Shown: positions 46,161-54,736 of the stretch, one piece after another
Numbering within the stretch: the stretch's first letter is position 1
How the letters are laid out: every line of letters starts with the position of its first letter
NCBI GenBank assembly: GCA_963828755.1
Contig: CAWHFY010000017.1
Location: 124,001 to 188,000, forward strand
Source: WHSW01 sp963828755
Lineage (GTDB): Bacteria > Actinomycetota > Thermoleophilia > Solirubrobacterales > 70-9
Length of the DNA: 64,000 bases
Reading direction: 5' to 3'
Notes under the pieces: model-generated
Told to the model about the DNA's origin: nothing
Databases searched by the model: none
What the model saw: only the letters and a program-made list of their open reading frames with translations
Translations under genes and position numbers: made by a program

Positions 46161-46261
46161 CCGGTTCTCCCTTCGCCCCGCCGTCGGCGGGTGGATTCGC
46201 TTTCACGAGCACCCTCGGCGACCCCGAGCGGGCGCGACAGGGCCTCTGGGTGTGCGCGGGG

Positions 46262-46296
46262 CGCACCGAGGTGTCCGCTTCCGACACCTAGGTGCG
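46262..46296. promoter_or_regulatory. Large inverted repeat between RTX and FHA-kinase promoters
   Basis: CGCACC-G-AGGTGTC, a 7-nt spacer, and GACACCT-A-GGTGCG form 14-bp arms with a single mismatch. The element is about 20 bp upstream of the FHA gene -10 and 100 bp from the RTX start. It is a plausible operator for either gene. Confidence 0.55.
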
Positions 46297-46316
46297 ATCC
46301 GCGCCGCCGAAGCGTC

Positions 46317-46322
46317 TAAGTT
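46317..46322 (+). promoter_or_regulatory. -10 element of leaderless FHA-HTH gene
   Basis: TAAGTT followed by 6 nt and ATG 46329. Confidence 0.5.
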
Positions 46323-46328
46323 GGGCTG

Positions 46329-47010
46329 ATGGAGAGCCCGGGAGCAGCCCACACGGCCACCCCCGCCGAGCTGCAGGAGCGGCTCGAGGCCGAGCGGGCC
46401 GGCGTCCCGTTCCTGCTCTGGCGTGAGCCGGACGGACAGCGGATCCTCTCGCTGGACCCCGACGCGGACCCGGGTCACGGTCGGGCGCGGCCCGGAGGTC
46501 GACATCGCGCTCGAGGTCGACGAGCGCGTTTCGCGCCTGCACGCGGAGATCGAGCGGATCGGCGGCGAGTGGACGGTCTCCGACGACGGGCTCTCGCGCA
46601 ACGGCTCGTTCCTGAACGGCGACCGCATCGGGGGCCGACGGCGGCTCGCTGACGGCGACGAGCTGCGCTTCGGGTCGACGATCGTCGCCTTTCGCGCCCC
46701 CTCCCCATCGCCGAGCTCGGCAACCGTGGCGGCCCCCGACGCGGCCGCGGCGCCGAGCCTCAGCGACACCCAGCGGCGAATCCTGATCGCGCTGTGCCGC
46801 CCGTTTCGCGATGGCAACCAGTACGCGACGCCGGCGACCAACCAGCAGGTCGCCGACGAGGTCTTCCTGTCGCTCGACGCCGTCAAGGGCCACCTGCGGG
46901 CGCTCTTCGAGAAGTTCGGAATCGCCGACCTGCCCCAGAACCAGAAGCGCGTGCGGCTGGTCGAGTTGGCGCTGCGCAACGGCGTGATCTCGGTCCGCGA
47001 GCTCGAATGA
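46329..47010 (+). CDS. FHA domain - HTH regulator (frame break near 46468)
   Basis: About 226 aa after repair. The FHA domain (about 45-115) has VTVGRGPEVDIAL, SRLHAEIE (Ser-Arg-x-His) and SRNGSFLNGDRI, all phosphothreonine-binding landmarks. A Pro/Ser linker leads to a C-terminal helical domain (about 145-225: LSDTQRRILIALCRPF, NQQVADEVFLSLDAVKGHLRALF) resembling a winged/LuxR-like HTH. One extra base near 46468 breaks the frame. It overlaps the kinase start by ATGA, suggesting that the kinase phosphorylates and the FHA domain reads. Confidence 0.78.
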
Positions 47011-48875
47011 AGGAGAGCGAGCGGGCCGGCGCCCCGGCGCCCGGGTCCGAGTTCGCCGGCCATCGGATCGAGGCCGTCATCGGCGAGGGCGGCATGGGGG
47101 TCGTCTACCGCGCCCGCAATCTGGCGCTCGACCGCGTCCGCGCGCTCAAGATCCTTGCCCCCGGCCTCTCGGCCGACGTGCGCTTTCGCGAGCGCTTTCG
47201 CCGCGAGTCGCGGCTCGCCGCCTCGATCGAGCACCCGAATGTGATCCCGGTCCACCAAGCCGGCGAGGAGGGCGGGCACCTGTTCCTTGCGATGCGCCTC
47301 GTCGAGGGCACCGATCTGCGCCAGGCGATCGCCCTCGACGGACCGCTCTCCCCCGGCGCCGCGGCCGAGGTGATCGGCGCTGTTGCCGGCGCCCTCGACG
47401 CCGCCCACTCGGCCGGGTTGATCCACCGCGACGTGAAGCCGGCCAACGTCCTCGTCGGCGCCGGCGCCGACGCGGGCCGCGTCTACCTGACCGACTTCGG
47501 GATCAGCCGCTCGACCCGCAGCGGCGCCGAGACCGTGACCGGCACGGGCGAGGTCGTCGGCACGGCCGACTTCATCGCCCCGGAACAAATCGCAGGGGCC
47601 GAGGTGGACCGGCGCGCCGACGTCTACGCGCTCGGCGCCGTCCTCTATTACGCGCTCACCGGCGAGGCGCCGTTTCCGCGCGAGAACGAGCTCGCGACGC
47701 TGTTCGCGCACGCAAACGCTCCCCGGCCGCGGCCGTCGGAGGTCCGCCCGGGGCTCTCGACCCGCTTCGACGCGGTGGTCGAGAAGGCGATGGCGGTCGA
47801 CCCCGAGGAGCGCTTCCCGAGCGCCGGAGCGGTCGGCCGAGCCCTGAACGCGGTGGTCGAGGACGAGCGCACCGTGTCGCTCGACGAGTCGCCGGTGCCC
47901 GCGCCGGCTGTGCGGCACGGCGCGCGCGGGCGCTGGCCGTGGGCGGTCGCCGCGGCAGCGGTCGCCGCGGCGGTGGCGGTCGTCTTGCTCGCCTCAGACG
48001 ATGACCGCGGCTCCGAGCAACCGCCGCCCGTCGCCGCGGCACCGGTCACGGTCGGTCGCGGCCCGGTCGCCGTCGCGGTCGGCCCGGAGCGGGTCTGGGT
48101 CGCGGCGCGCGACGGCGACGAGGTCGACGCGATCGATCAGGTCACGAACCAGGTCGCGTTCGAGATCCCGGTACCGGCACCGAACGCCGTCGCGATCGGC
48201 TTCGGCTCGGTCTGGGCGGTGAGCAAGGCGGCCGACGCGCTGTATCGGCTCGACCCGCTCGAGGGAGCTGAGCCGCTCCTGATCCCGCTCGGCGACGGCG
48301 CCGATCCGACCGACGTCGCGGTCGACGAGCACTGGGTCTGGGTCGCCGAGGCCGGGGCTCAGAGCGTCGTGCGGGTCGATCCGGAGGCCAACGCCGTCGC
48401 CGGGAACGTCCCGCTCGGCACCGAACCGCGGGCGCTTGCGACGGGCGACGGGTCGGTCTGGGTCACCAACGTCCGCGCCGCCTCGGTCTCGCGGATCGAC
48501 CCCGACGGCCCCGAGCGGGTCGGCAGCTCGATCACGGTCGGCGAGCTGCCCAGCGACGTCGCCGTGGGCGAGGGATCGGTTTGGGTGATCAGCAACCTGA
48601 ACGGGACCATGTACGAGCTCGACCCCGAGACCGACAAGGTCGAGGGCGATCCGATCGAGGTCGGCGCCCTTCCGCGCGGCGTCGCCGCCGGCCTGGGCTC
48701 GGTCTGGGTGGCGCTGGGGGGCGACGGCACGGTCGCGCGGATCGACCCGAGCACGCACGAGGCGGTCGGCGAGCCGGCCGCGGTCGGGGCCGACCCGGCC
48801 GACGTGACGCTCGCCGACGACGCGGTCTGGGCCGTGAGCGAGGGTGATGCGACGGCGACCAGACTCAGCCCTTAG
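47007..48875 (+). CDS. PknB-like Ser/Thr protein kinase with extracellular YVTN-type propeller
   Basis: A 622-aa kinase. The cytoplasmic catalytic domain (about 15-275) shows GEGGMGVVYRAR, ALKILAP (Lys), HRDVKPANVL, DFGISR, GTADFIAPEQ and ADVYALGAVLYYALTGE, so it is active-type. A transmembrane helix (about 310-332, WAVAAAAVAAAVAVVLLAS) leads to an extracellular beta-propeller of six or seven ~45-aa repeats with GSVWV/ERVWVAA and YELDP motifs. It probably senses an external ligand. ATG 47007 overlaps the FHA stop. Confidence 0.9.
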   Translation: MKESERAGAPAPGSEFAGHRIEAVIGEGGMGVVYRARNLALDRVRALKILAPGLSADVRFRERFRRESRLAASIEHPNVIPVHQAGEEGGHLFLAMRLVEGTDLRQAIALDGPLSPGAAAEVIGAVAGALDAAHSAGLIHRDVKPANVLVGAGADAGRVYLTDFGISRSTRSGAETVTGTGEVVGTADFIAPEQIAGAEVDRRADVYALGAVLYYALTGEAPFPRENELATLFAHANAPRPRPSEVRPGLSTRFDAVVEKAMAVDPEERFPSAGAVGRALNAVVEDERTVSLDESPVPAPAVRHGARGRWPWAVAAAAVAAAVAVVLLASDDDRGSEQPPPVAAAPVTVGRGPVAVAVGPERVWVAARDGDEVDAIDQVTNQVAFEIPVPAPNAVAIGFGSVWAVSKAADALYRLDPLEGAEPLLIPLGDGADPTDVAVDEHWVWVAEAGAQSVVRVDPEANAVAGNVPLGTEPRALATGDGSVWVTNVRAASVSRIDPDGPERVGSSITVGELPSDVAVGEGSVWVISNLNGTMYELDPETDKVEGDPIEVGALPRGVAAGLGSVWVALGGDGTVARIDPSTHEAVGEPAAVGADPADVTLADDAVWAVSEGDATATRLSP

Positions 48876-48885
48876 AACTGCCCCG

Positions 48886-50026
48886 ATGCCGAGGATCCAG
48901 CCCAGCCCACCCCCGCGCGCGCGCTGCGCTCGCGCTCGCGGTCGCGGTCGCGGTCCTCGCGGCCGGGATCGGCCCCTCCGGAGCGGCCGCGGCACCGCGC
49001 GCGGCCGACGCTGCCACCACCGGCGCCGATTCGGAACTGCGAAAGACCGTCCCGATCACCCGCAGGCGCGGCGCCGAGCCGCGCGTGGTGCTCTCGATGG
49101 GACCGGGCAAGCTCTCCGGGCTGGAGCGCGGCGACCGGATCGAGCTCTCGTCGGAGGTCCAGGTCACCGTGGACTGCGACAAGCCCTCGGCCCGCTGCGC
49201 CGGGCGCCCCTACGACTTCGACCCGCACGTGCAGGTCTCGCTCGAGCTGGCGGCTCACAAGTCGCCAGCGGCGCGCTCGCGGGTGATCGCACGGCGCACC
49301 CTCAGCTGCCGCCAGCGGCTCCCAAACCGCCAGCACCACTGCCCGGTGGTACTCGACCGCACCACCCGGATCGGCGACCACTTCCCGTGCCCGCTCGACC
49401 GCTGCTATGCGAACGTCGTCGTCAGCGCCTCGAGCCGACTGGCGAGCGGCGACCAGCGGATGATCATCGGCGCCAACAAGCCGAACGGCCGCATCGTCCA
49501 GAACAAGAGCCGCCTCAACGCGATCCGCCTGGCTCCCGGCGAGACCGCTCGTCGGCTGGTCACCGAGCGGCTGCGCCGTGGCTCGCTGCGACTGCGCCCG
49601 CGGCGCAAGGTCGTGCTCTCGCAGAAGGTCGATGGGCTCGAGCGCGGCGACGTGCTGGCGGTCGCGGCCGCGCTGCGCTCGGACGTTCGCCACCTCGGCT
49701 ACAACGCGCTGGTCGGCGGCGAGCTCGTGGTCGCCCGCGGACCGCGCGCCGCGACCCCGAGCCGCCTCGTGCGGCGCTCGGTCTGGCAGCAGGGCCGGAT
49801 CAGCCCGATCAACGGCACCAACTGCACGCCCGTGCAGTCCCCGTGCGCGACCCGCAAGGTCGGCGTCGTCAAGGTGCGTCGCGATGTCCGCGGCAGCGAC
49901 GGCGGGCCGGCGGCGCTATTCGTCAACCTCGTCATCCGCACGAAGCAGAAGCGGGTCGGCCGCGAGCACGGCGCCCGGCTGCGGCTGCGTGGCGGCCGGC
50001 TCGAGGTCCGCGCCTACGAGCCGTAG
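48886..50026 (+). CDS. Secreted hypothetical protein, beta-rich (frame break near 48925)
   Basis: ATG 48886 starts MPRIQPSPPPRA. In the next frame a perfect signal peptide follows (ALALAVAVAVLAAGIGPSGAAAA) and then ~340 residues with DRIELSSEVQVTVDCD, CPVVLDRTTRIGDHFPCPLDRCYANVVV and ERLRRGSLRLRPRRKVV. The 1141-nt span is a multiple of three plus one, and the break lies in the CGCGCGCGC run near 48925. Multiple cysteine pairs imply disulfides. No recognised family. It follows the kinase gene closely. Confidence 0.65.
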
Positions 50027-50481
50027 AGCTCGCGCTTGATCAGGCTGACCGAGTGGATCACCGAGTCGAGGAACGGCTCGATCTCGGCCTGCAGGCGCCG
50101 GCGCTCGCGCTTGCCGGCGGCGGTGATCGAGTAGAAGCGGCGGGTGCGGCGGTCGGGGTGCTCCCAGCTGCCCTCGATCATCCCGTCGGCCTCGAGCTGG
50201 CGCAACAGCGGGTAGATCGTGTTCGGGTTGACCGAGATCGCCCCCGCGGTCATCGCCTCGATCTCCTCGATCAGGCGGTTGCCGTACTGCGGCTCGCGCT
50301 CGGTCAGGTGCAGGACGAGCAGCGGGAACAGGTCACGGCGGCGGATCTCGCCGCCGAACACGTCCATCGTCCGGCCGCCGCGGGCGCGCCCGGCCTCGGC
50401 GCCGCGCTCGCGCGCCGACCTGGCCGCCTCGGCGACCGCGTCCGCCACGGGCTGCTTGGCGCGCCGCGCTCGCTCCGCCAT
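50014..50481 (-). CDS. PadR-family transcription regulator
   Basis: About 155 aa. The PadR wHTH core reads LFPLLVLHLTEREPQYGNRLIEEIEAMTAGAISVNPNTIYPLLRQL in order (quoted here as the motifs LVLHLTE, PQYGNRLIEEIE and NTIYPLLRQLEADGMI), then HPDRRTRRFYSITAAG, the typical wing. An N-terminal Ala/Arg extension of ~40 aa precedes it; ATG 50481 is used although the frame is open to 50529. The 3' end overlaps the secreted protein tail-to-tail by 13 bases. Confidence 0.85.
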   Translation of the reverse strand: MAERARRAKQPVADAVAEAARSARERGAEAGRARGGRTMDVFGGEIRRRDLFPLLVLHLTEREPQYGNRLIEEIEAMTAGAISVNPNTIYPLLRQLEADGMIEGSWEHPDRRTRRFYSITAAGKRERRRLQAEIEPFLDSVIHSVSLIKRELYGS

Positions 50482-50615
50482 CGCCGCCGACGATAGCGAC
50501 GATGAGCGACGCGCCCGCCCATGTGACATCCGTGACGAGCCTCACTGACACGGCCCCGAGGACGGCATAGGTTCGTTCACACCACCGCCACCGGCGCCGC
50601 CAAAGGGGAGCCTCG

Positions 50616-50867
50616 ATGTCCAACATGACCGTCAACCAGCGCACCCAGTTCGATCGCGTCGACCTCAGCGCCCCGACCACCGGGATCCAGGTCCGCAGCG
50701 CGCGCAGCCTCACCGCCTACACGATCGCCAGCGTCCTTCTGATCGGCGGGCTCGTCTGGGCGAACATCACCCTGATCGACGGCTGGGCGCAGGTGATCGT
50801 CTTCGGCTTCATCCTGCTGACCGCCGTCGGCGCGATGATCGCGGTCAGCCCAAACCGCAGGGCGTAA
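50616..50867 (+). CDS. Small membrane protein, two TM helices
   Basis: An 83-aa protein from ATG 50616. A polar N-terminal ~30 residues (TVNQRTQFDRVDLSAPTTGI) precede two hydrophobic helices (about 36-54 TIASVLLIGGLVWANITLI and 58-76 QVIVFGFILLTAVGAMIAV). It is divergent from padR with a short gap, so PadR control is plausible. The family is unrecognised. A Shine-Dalgarno-like GGGGAG lies upstream. Confidence 0.65.
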   Translation: MSNMTVNQRTQFDRVDLSAPTTGIQVRSARSLTAYTIASVLLIGGLVWANITLIDGWAQVIVFGFILLTAVGAMIAVSPNRRA

Positions 50868-50908
50868 TCGCACCCGCTCGCCGCTCGAGCTAGGCGCTGA
50901 ACGACGAA

Positions 50909-50932
50909 GGACCCCGGCGAAAACCGGGGCCC
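50909..50932. terminator. Bidirectional hairpin between small membrane gene and acyl-CoA dehydrogenase
   Basis: GGACCCCGG-N6-CCGGGGCCC with one mismatch lies in the gap between convergent stops at 50867 and 50959. Confidence 0.6.
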
Positions 50933-50958
50933 TCCACCGTCAATCTGGCCGCGGGGTG

Positions 50959-52185
50959 CTAGACGGCAGCGGCAGCCGTCTCCGACTCCTTCGCGGCGGC
51001 GTCGCTCTGGGTCTTGACCGACTCCGGCAGCGGCTCGTTGACGTTGCGGCCCATCAGGACCTCCTTCGCGATCACGAGACGCTGGATCTGCGAGGTGCCC
51101 TCGTAGAGCTGCATGATCTTCGCGTCGCGCATCAGCTTCTCGACCGGGTAGTCCTTGATGAAGCCGTAGCCGCCGTAGACCTGGACGGCATCGGTGGTGA
51201 TCTCCATCGCCGAGTCCGCGGCGAAGCGCTTCGCGTGCGAGCAGGCGAGCGTGTTGCGGATCCCGTTGTCGAGCAGCGCGGCCGACTGCCAGGTCAGCAG
51301 GCGTCCGGCCTCGACCTTGGTCGCCATGTCGGCGATCATGAACGAGACGGCCTGGTGCATCGCGATCGGCACGCCGAACTGGACGCGCTCCTTCGAGTAC
51401 TCGCAGGCGAACTCGAACGCGGCGCGGCCGATGCCGACGGCCATCGCGGCGACGCCCGGACGGGTGCGGTCCAGGGTCATCATCGCCAGCTTGAACCCCT
51501 TGTTCTCCTCGCCGAGCAGGTTCGCGGCGGGGATCTCGGTCTCGTTGAAGACGACCGTGGCGGTGTTCGAGGCGCGCTGTCCGAGCTTGTCCTCCTTCTT
51601 GTCGATCATCACCGTGTCGTCACGGGGAACGACGAAGGCGGAGATCCCGCGGTGGCCGGCGTCCTTGTCGGTCTTCGCGTAGACGGTGTACCAGTCGGCG
51701 TACTGGCCGTTGGTGATGAAGCACTTGGAGCCGTTGATGACCCACTTGTCGCCGACCTTCTTGGCCGTCGTCTTCATCCCGGAGACGTCGGAGCCCGCGT
51801 CGGGCTCGGTCAGACAGAAGGAGGCGAGCTTCGGCTCCTCGGTCAGCATCCCCAGGTACTCGGCCTGGATCTCGGCCGAGCCGCCAAGGGCGACCGGGGT
51901 CATCGCGAGACCGTTCGCGGCCAGCGAGGTGCCGATCCCGGAGCAGCCCCAGCCGAACTCCTCCTCGATCAGACAGCCGGAGAGGAAGTCGAGCCCGGGC
52001 CCGCCGTACTCCTCGGGCACGTGCGTGTTCATCAACCCGACCTCCCAGGCCTTGTCGATGATCTCCTGCGGCCAGGTGCCGTCCTTGTCGTATTCCCAGG
52101 CGACCGGGCGGATCTCCTTCTCGGCGAAGTTGTGCGCCAGCTCTCGCAGGTCCTTCTGCTCGTCGGTCAGGGTGAAGTCAACCAC
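50959..52185 (-). CDS. Acyl-CoA dehydrogenase
   Basis: A 408-aa FAD flavoenzyme catalysing the first beta-oxidation step. The N-terminus is LTDEQKDLRELAHNFAEKEIRP. The substrate/FAD loop LASFCLTEPDAGSDVSGM, the FAD-binding YGGYGFIKDYPVEKLMRDAKIMQLYEGT region (motifs YGGYGF and LYEGTSQIQ) and the catalytic Glu of LYEGT are all present. It is preceded by a perfect palindromic operator, so a TetR-type repressor probably controls it; no such gene is in the window. Confidence 0.95.
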   Translation of the reverse strand: MVDFTLTDEQKDLRELAHNFAEKEIRPVAWEYDKDGTWPQEIIDKAWEVGLMNTHVPEEYGGPGLDFLSGCLIEEEFGWGCSGIGTSLAANGLAMTPVALGGSAEIQAEYLGMLTEEPKLASFCLTEPDAGSDVSGMKTTAKKVGDKWVINGSKCFITNGQYADWYTVYAKTDKDAGHRGISAFVVPRDDTVMIDKKEDKLGQRASNTATVVFNETEIPAANLLGEENKGFKLAMMTLDRTRPGVAAMAVGIGRAAFEFACEYSKERVQFGVPIAMHQAVSFMIADMATKVEAGRLLTWQSAALLDNGIRNTLACSHAKRFAADSAMEITTDAVQVYGGYGFIKDYPVEKLMRDAKIMQLYEGTSQIQRLVIAKEVLMGRNVNEPLPESVKTQSDAAAKESETAAAAV

Positions 52186-52219
52186 TGTCTCAGGTGCTCC
52201 TTCTTGCGTCGGAAGAAAT

Positions 52220-52241
52220 CGATTGACTGATCAGTCAATCG
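52220..52241. promoter_or_regulatory. 22-bp perfect palindrome upstream of acyl-CoA dehydrogenase (TetR-type operator)
   Basis: CGATTGACTGATCAGTCAATCG is perfectly self-complementary and starts 35 bases upstream of the start codon. TTGACTGATCAGTCAA is the form typical of TetR/FadR/PaaR-class operators; minus-strand TTGACT could also be a -35. Confidence 0.75.
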
Positions 52242-52260
52242 GTACAAATCGTAGCTGATC

Positions 52261-52266
52261 TAGGCT
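52261..52266 (+). promoter_or_regulatory. -10 element of leaderless gene at 52273
   Basis: TAGGCT followed by 6 nt and GTG 52273. Confidence 0.5.
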
Positions 52267-52272
52267 GTGTGG

Positions 52273-52758
52273 GTGGCGTCTCTCTCGTCCCTCGTGCCGG
52301 TCGCCGTCACCAACGGCGAGGTGATCGTGATCGCGGTCGTGGTCGCGGTCCCGCTCGCCGCGATCGCCTTCATCGCGAACGCCGGCAACGCCTTCCGCTC
52401 GATCGGCAAGGGCGGGCTCTCGGTCGAGTTCGATTCCGACGCGGACCAGGAGCTGCGCGACACCGGCGGCGGCGAGAGCGCCGGGGTCCAGGTCGAGGAG
52501 CTGAGGCAGATGCTCGAGGCGAAGGCGTACCGCCAGCAGGCCCGCGGCGAGACCCCGCTCGACGTCGACGCGGAGCTCGAGCGCCTGCTCGCCGAGCAGA
52601 GCGCCGCCCCGACCAGCGCCGACCCCGCCCTGCGCGCCGAGGTCCGCCAGCTGGTGGTCGCACGCAACGAGCGGCGCGCTCGCCAGGGCAAGGAGCCGCT
52701 CGACGTCGACGCCGAGGTGGAGCGCCAGCTGCGCGAGCTCGAAAACCTCGGGCAATAA
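52273..52758 (+). CDS. Membrane-anchored hypothetical protein with duplicated LDVDAE motif
   Basis: A 161-aa product. One N-terminal transmembrane helix (VIVIAVVVAVPLAAIAFIA) precedes a helical cytoplasmic tail with two near-identical units: ARGETPLDVDAELERLLAEQ and ARQGKEPLDVDAEVERQLREL. The duplicate motif resembles SHOCT-like short helical modules. GTG 52267 is an alternative start. Function unknown; divergent from the acyl-CoA dehydrogenase. Confidence 0.6.
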   Translation: MASLSSLVPVAVTNGEVIVIAVVVAVPLAAIAFIANAGNAFRSIGKGGLSVEFDSDADQELRDTGGGESAGVQVEELRQMLEAKAYRQQARGETPLDVDAELERLLAEQSAAPTSADPALRAEVRQLVVARNERRARQGKEPLDVDAEVERQLRELENLGQ

Positions 52759-52781
52759 GCGCGACGCCCGACCACCACCGC

Positions 52782-52907
52782 GCCACGCCCGGACGCGGAA
52801 GCAGCATCCAACGCCCGAGGCGCAGCCGAGGCAATTGGCTGAAGGCGAGAGCGGAGGACGTGGCGCGAGTTGTTTCAGCGTCCTGCGCCTCCGCGTCCGG
52901 GCGTGCC
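52782..52907. repeat. Dispersed hairpin repeat copy C with long-range inverted arms
   Basis: GCCACGCCCGGACGCGGAAG at 52782 pairs with CCTCCGCGTCCGGGCGTGCC near 52888. Inside, GCGGAGGACGTGGCGCGAGT (reverse orientation) matches repeat B over 22 of 25 bases. Non-coding. Confidence 0.6.
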
Positions 52908-52954
52908 GGTGGCGGACGAGCGGCGAGCGACGCGAGACGAGCGCCAGACCGTTA

Positions 52955-52960
52955 TAGGCT
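52955..52960 (+). promoter_or_regulatory. -10 element of leaderless gene at 52968
   Basis: TAGGCT followed by 7 nt and ATG 52968. Confidence 0.5.
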
Positions 52961-52967
52961 TGGCGTG

Positions 52968-53312
52968 ATGACCGAGGACAACCCGATCGTCGAGTTGGAC
53001 GACCTGCTCGTCCGGCCCGGCACCTACTTCAACCCGCAGACCGAGGTCGTGGTCGTGGTCGACGATTCGACCTCGATCGATCAGGAGGTCTTCAACATGG
53101 AGGCCTTCGAGGGCGCCGACTGGGTCCGCGTCTCGGACGAGGTCCCGGTCGACAACGACGCTCTCGACACCGCGATGGAGCGCTTCCAGAGCATGCGCCA
53201 CGCGCCGGTCGGCGTCTCGGTCCAGGCGACCGAGCTCGAGCCCGATTCCGACGACCTGGTCGAGGAAGAGGAAGAGCTCGAGCCCGACCCGGATCCCGAC
53301 GAGGAGCCCTGA
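52968..53312 (+). CDS. Small acidic hypothetical protein
   Basis: A 114-aa acidic protein (very low pI) starting TEDNPIVELDDLLVRPGTYF, with a central TEVVVVVDDSTSIDQEVF and a Glu/Asp/Pro-rich tail (EEEEELEPDPDPDEEP). No membrane segment and no recognised domain. It is followed after 10 bases by the cupin gene, so the two are probably co-transcribed. Confidence 0.65.
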   Translation: MTEDNPIVELDDLLVRPGTYFNPQTEVVVVVDDSTSIDQEVFNMEAFEGADWVRVSDEVPVDNDALDTAMERFQSMRHAPVGVSVQATELEPDSDDLVEEEEELEPDPDPDEEP

Positions 53313-53322
53313 GGCGGTCACG

Positions 53323-53715
53323 GTGAGCCACGTCGTCGCCACCCGCGAGCAGGCCGTCGACTTCATGGCCGACTATCCGGGCTTCGGCGAGATGCGCCAC
53401 TACGCCGAGGCGCTCGGCTGCGAGCAGGTCGCGTTCTCCTGGCGACAGATGCCCCCGGACACGGGCGGGCGCGGCAGCTACGGCCACCGCCACCCCGGCC
53501 AGGAGGAGATCTACTTCGTGGTCGCCGGGACGCTCACGTTCAAGGTCGGCGACGACGTCTTCGAGGCCGGCCCGCAGACCGCCGTCCGGATGACGGGCGA
53601 GGACTTCTACTCGGTCCACAACGACACCGGCGACGACGCCGAACTGCTCATCATCTCGACCCGCCTCGACGAGCCGCGGACCGAGAAGAGCGGCGACGAC
53701 TTCTGGCCCCGCTGA
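53323..53715 (+). CDS. Cupin domain protein
   Basis: A 130-aa single-domain cupin with cupin motif 1-like GHRHPGQEEIYFVVAG (metal ligands His, His and Glu) and a later motif with H in YSVHNDTGDDAELLI. The start is GTG 53323 with GAGG upstream. The substrate is unknown. Located right after the acidic protein gene. Confidence 0.82.
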   Translation: MSHVVATREQAVDFMADYPGFGEMRHYAEALGCEQVAFSWRQMPPDTGGRGSYGHRHPGQEEIYFVVAGTLTFKVGDDVFEAGPQTAVRMTGEDFYSVHNDTGDDAELLIISTRLDEPRTEKSGDDFWPR

Positions 53716-53886
53716 GAAACCAGGCGCCCGAAACGGCGCGGAGCGGCCGAGCCCCGCACGCCCAGCAGCGCCCGGCTCGACGGCGAGCTGCCCGACGCCG
53801 ACGCCCACCTCGCGTTCGCCGTCGCCCAGTTCGCCGATCCGCTGGTCGGCCCCTGGCACGGCGGCGGGCCGCGCAGCCGCGAGCGG

Positions 53887-54261
53887 GTGCTCGCGTTGAT
53901 CGAGGCGCAGCGCGCCCAGGCCCGCGAGGCCGGGTTCTGCCTGTGGTGGTGGCGGGAGCGCGGGAGCGGCGAGCTGGTCGGCTACGCGGGCCTGAACCGC
54001 GACGAGGTCGACGGCGAGCCGGTCGTCGAGGTCGGCTGGTCGATCACCCCGCCGCGCTGGGGCGAGGGCCTCGCGCCGGAGGCCGCGCGAGCTGCGGTCG
54101 CCTGGGGGTTCGAGCGCTGCGGGCTCGAGCGGGTCGTCTCGTTCACGCTACCCGAGAACCGCCGCTCCCAGCGGGTGATGGAGAAGCTCGGGATGAGCTA
54201 CGTGTGCGAGTTCGAGCGCGCCGGTCTCCCCCACCTGCTCTACGAGCTGCGCGCCAGCTAG
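53887..54261 (+). CDS. GNAT acetyltransferase (N-terminal start unresolved)
   Basis: A 124-aa GNAT core with VEVGWSITPPRWGEGLAPEAARA (acetyl-CoA motif A) and LPENRRSQRVMEKLGM (motif B). The product resembles RimJ/RimL-type acetyltransferases. Upstream to ~53760 the same frame encodes plausible protein (ARLDGELPDADAHLAFAVAQ) without a canonical start, so the true gene is longer or the 5' end carries a frame break. Confidence 0.75.
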   Translation: MLALIEAQRAQAREAGFCLWWWRERGSGELVGYAGLNRDEVDGEPVVEVGWSITPPRWGEGLAPEAARAAVAWGFERCGLERVVSFTLPENRRSQRVMEKLGMSYVCEFERAGLPHLLYELRAS

Positions 54262-54264
54262 ATT
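54259..54264 (+). promoter_or_regulatory. -10 element of leaderless bcp
   Basis: TAGATT, overlapping the GNAT stop, followed by 7 nt and GTG 54272. Confidence 0.5.
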
Positions 54265-54271
54265 CCCGCCC

Positions 54272-54730
54272 GTGCTCGAGCCCGGCGACACCGCCCCCGA
54301 CTTCACCCTCGACGACCAGTTCGGCAACCTGGTGACGCTCTCGGACCTGCGCGGGCAGACCGTCGTCCTCTACTTCTATCCGCGAGCGGACACCCCCGGG
54401 TGCACGACACAGGCCTGCGGGGTGCGCGACCACCGGGCCGACTACGAGGCCGCGGGCGCCAAGGTGATCGGCGTTTCGCCCGACGACGTCAAAGCGGTGA
54501 CCAAGTTCGCGGGCAAGTTCGATCTCGACTTCACGCTCCTCGCCGACCCCGACCACGCGGTCGCCGAGAGCTACGGGACCTGGGTCGAGAAGAGCATGTA
54601 CGGCAAGCAGTACATGGGCGTCGCCCGGGCGACCTTCATCATCGACGGTGAGGGCAAGATCGCGCACGTGATCCCGAAGGCGTCGCCGAAGACGCACGAC
54701 GACCAGGTTCTGAAGCTGCTCGCCGCCTGA
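54272..54730 (+). CDS. bcp: Thioredoxin-dependent thiol peroxidase (BCP/PrxQ type)
   Basis: A 152-aa peroxiredoxin reducing peroxides. The peroxidatic Cys is in YFYPRADTPGCTTQACGVRD, with the resolving Cys five residues later (CTTQAC), the PrxQ pattern. An Arg and Gly-rich C-terminus and the ARATFIIDGEGKI segment agree with the family. GTG 54272 is leaderless. Confidence 0.93.
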   Translation: MLEPGDTAPDFTLDDQFGNLVTLSDLRGQTVVLYFYPRADTPGCTTQACGVRDHRADYEAAGAKVIGVSPDDVKAVTKFAGKFDLDFTLLADPDHAVAESYGTWVEKSMYGKQYMGVARATFIIDGEGKIAHVIPKASPKTHDDQVLKLLAA

Positions 54731-54736
54731 GCTCGC

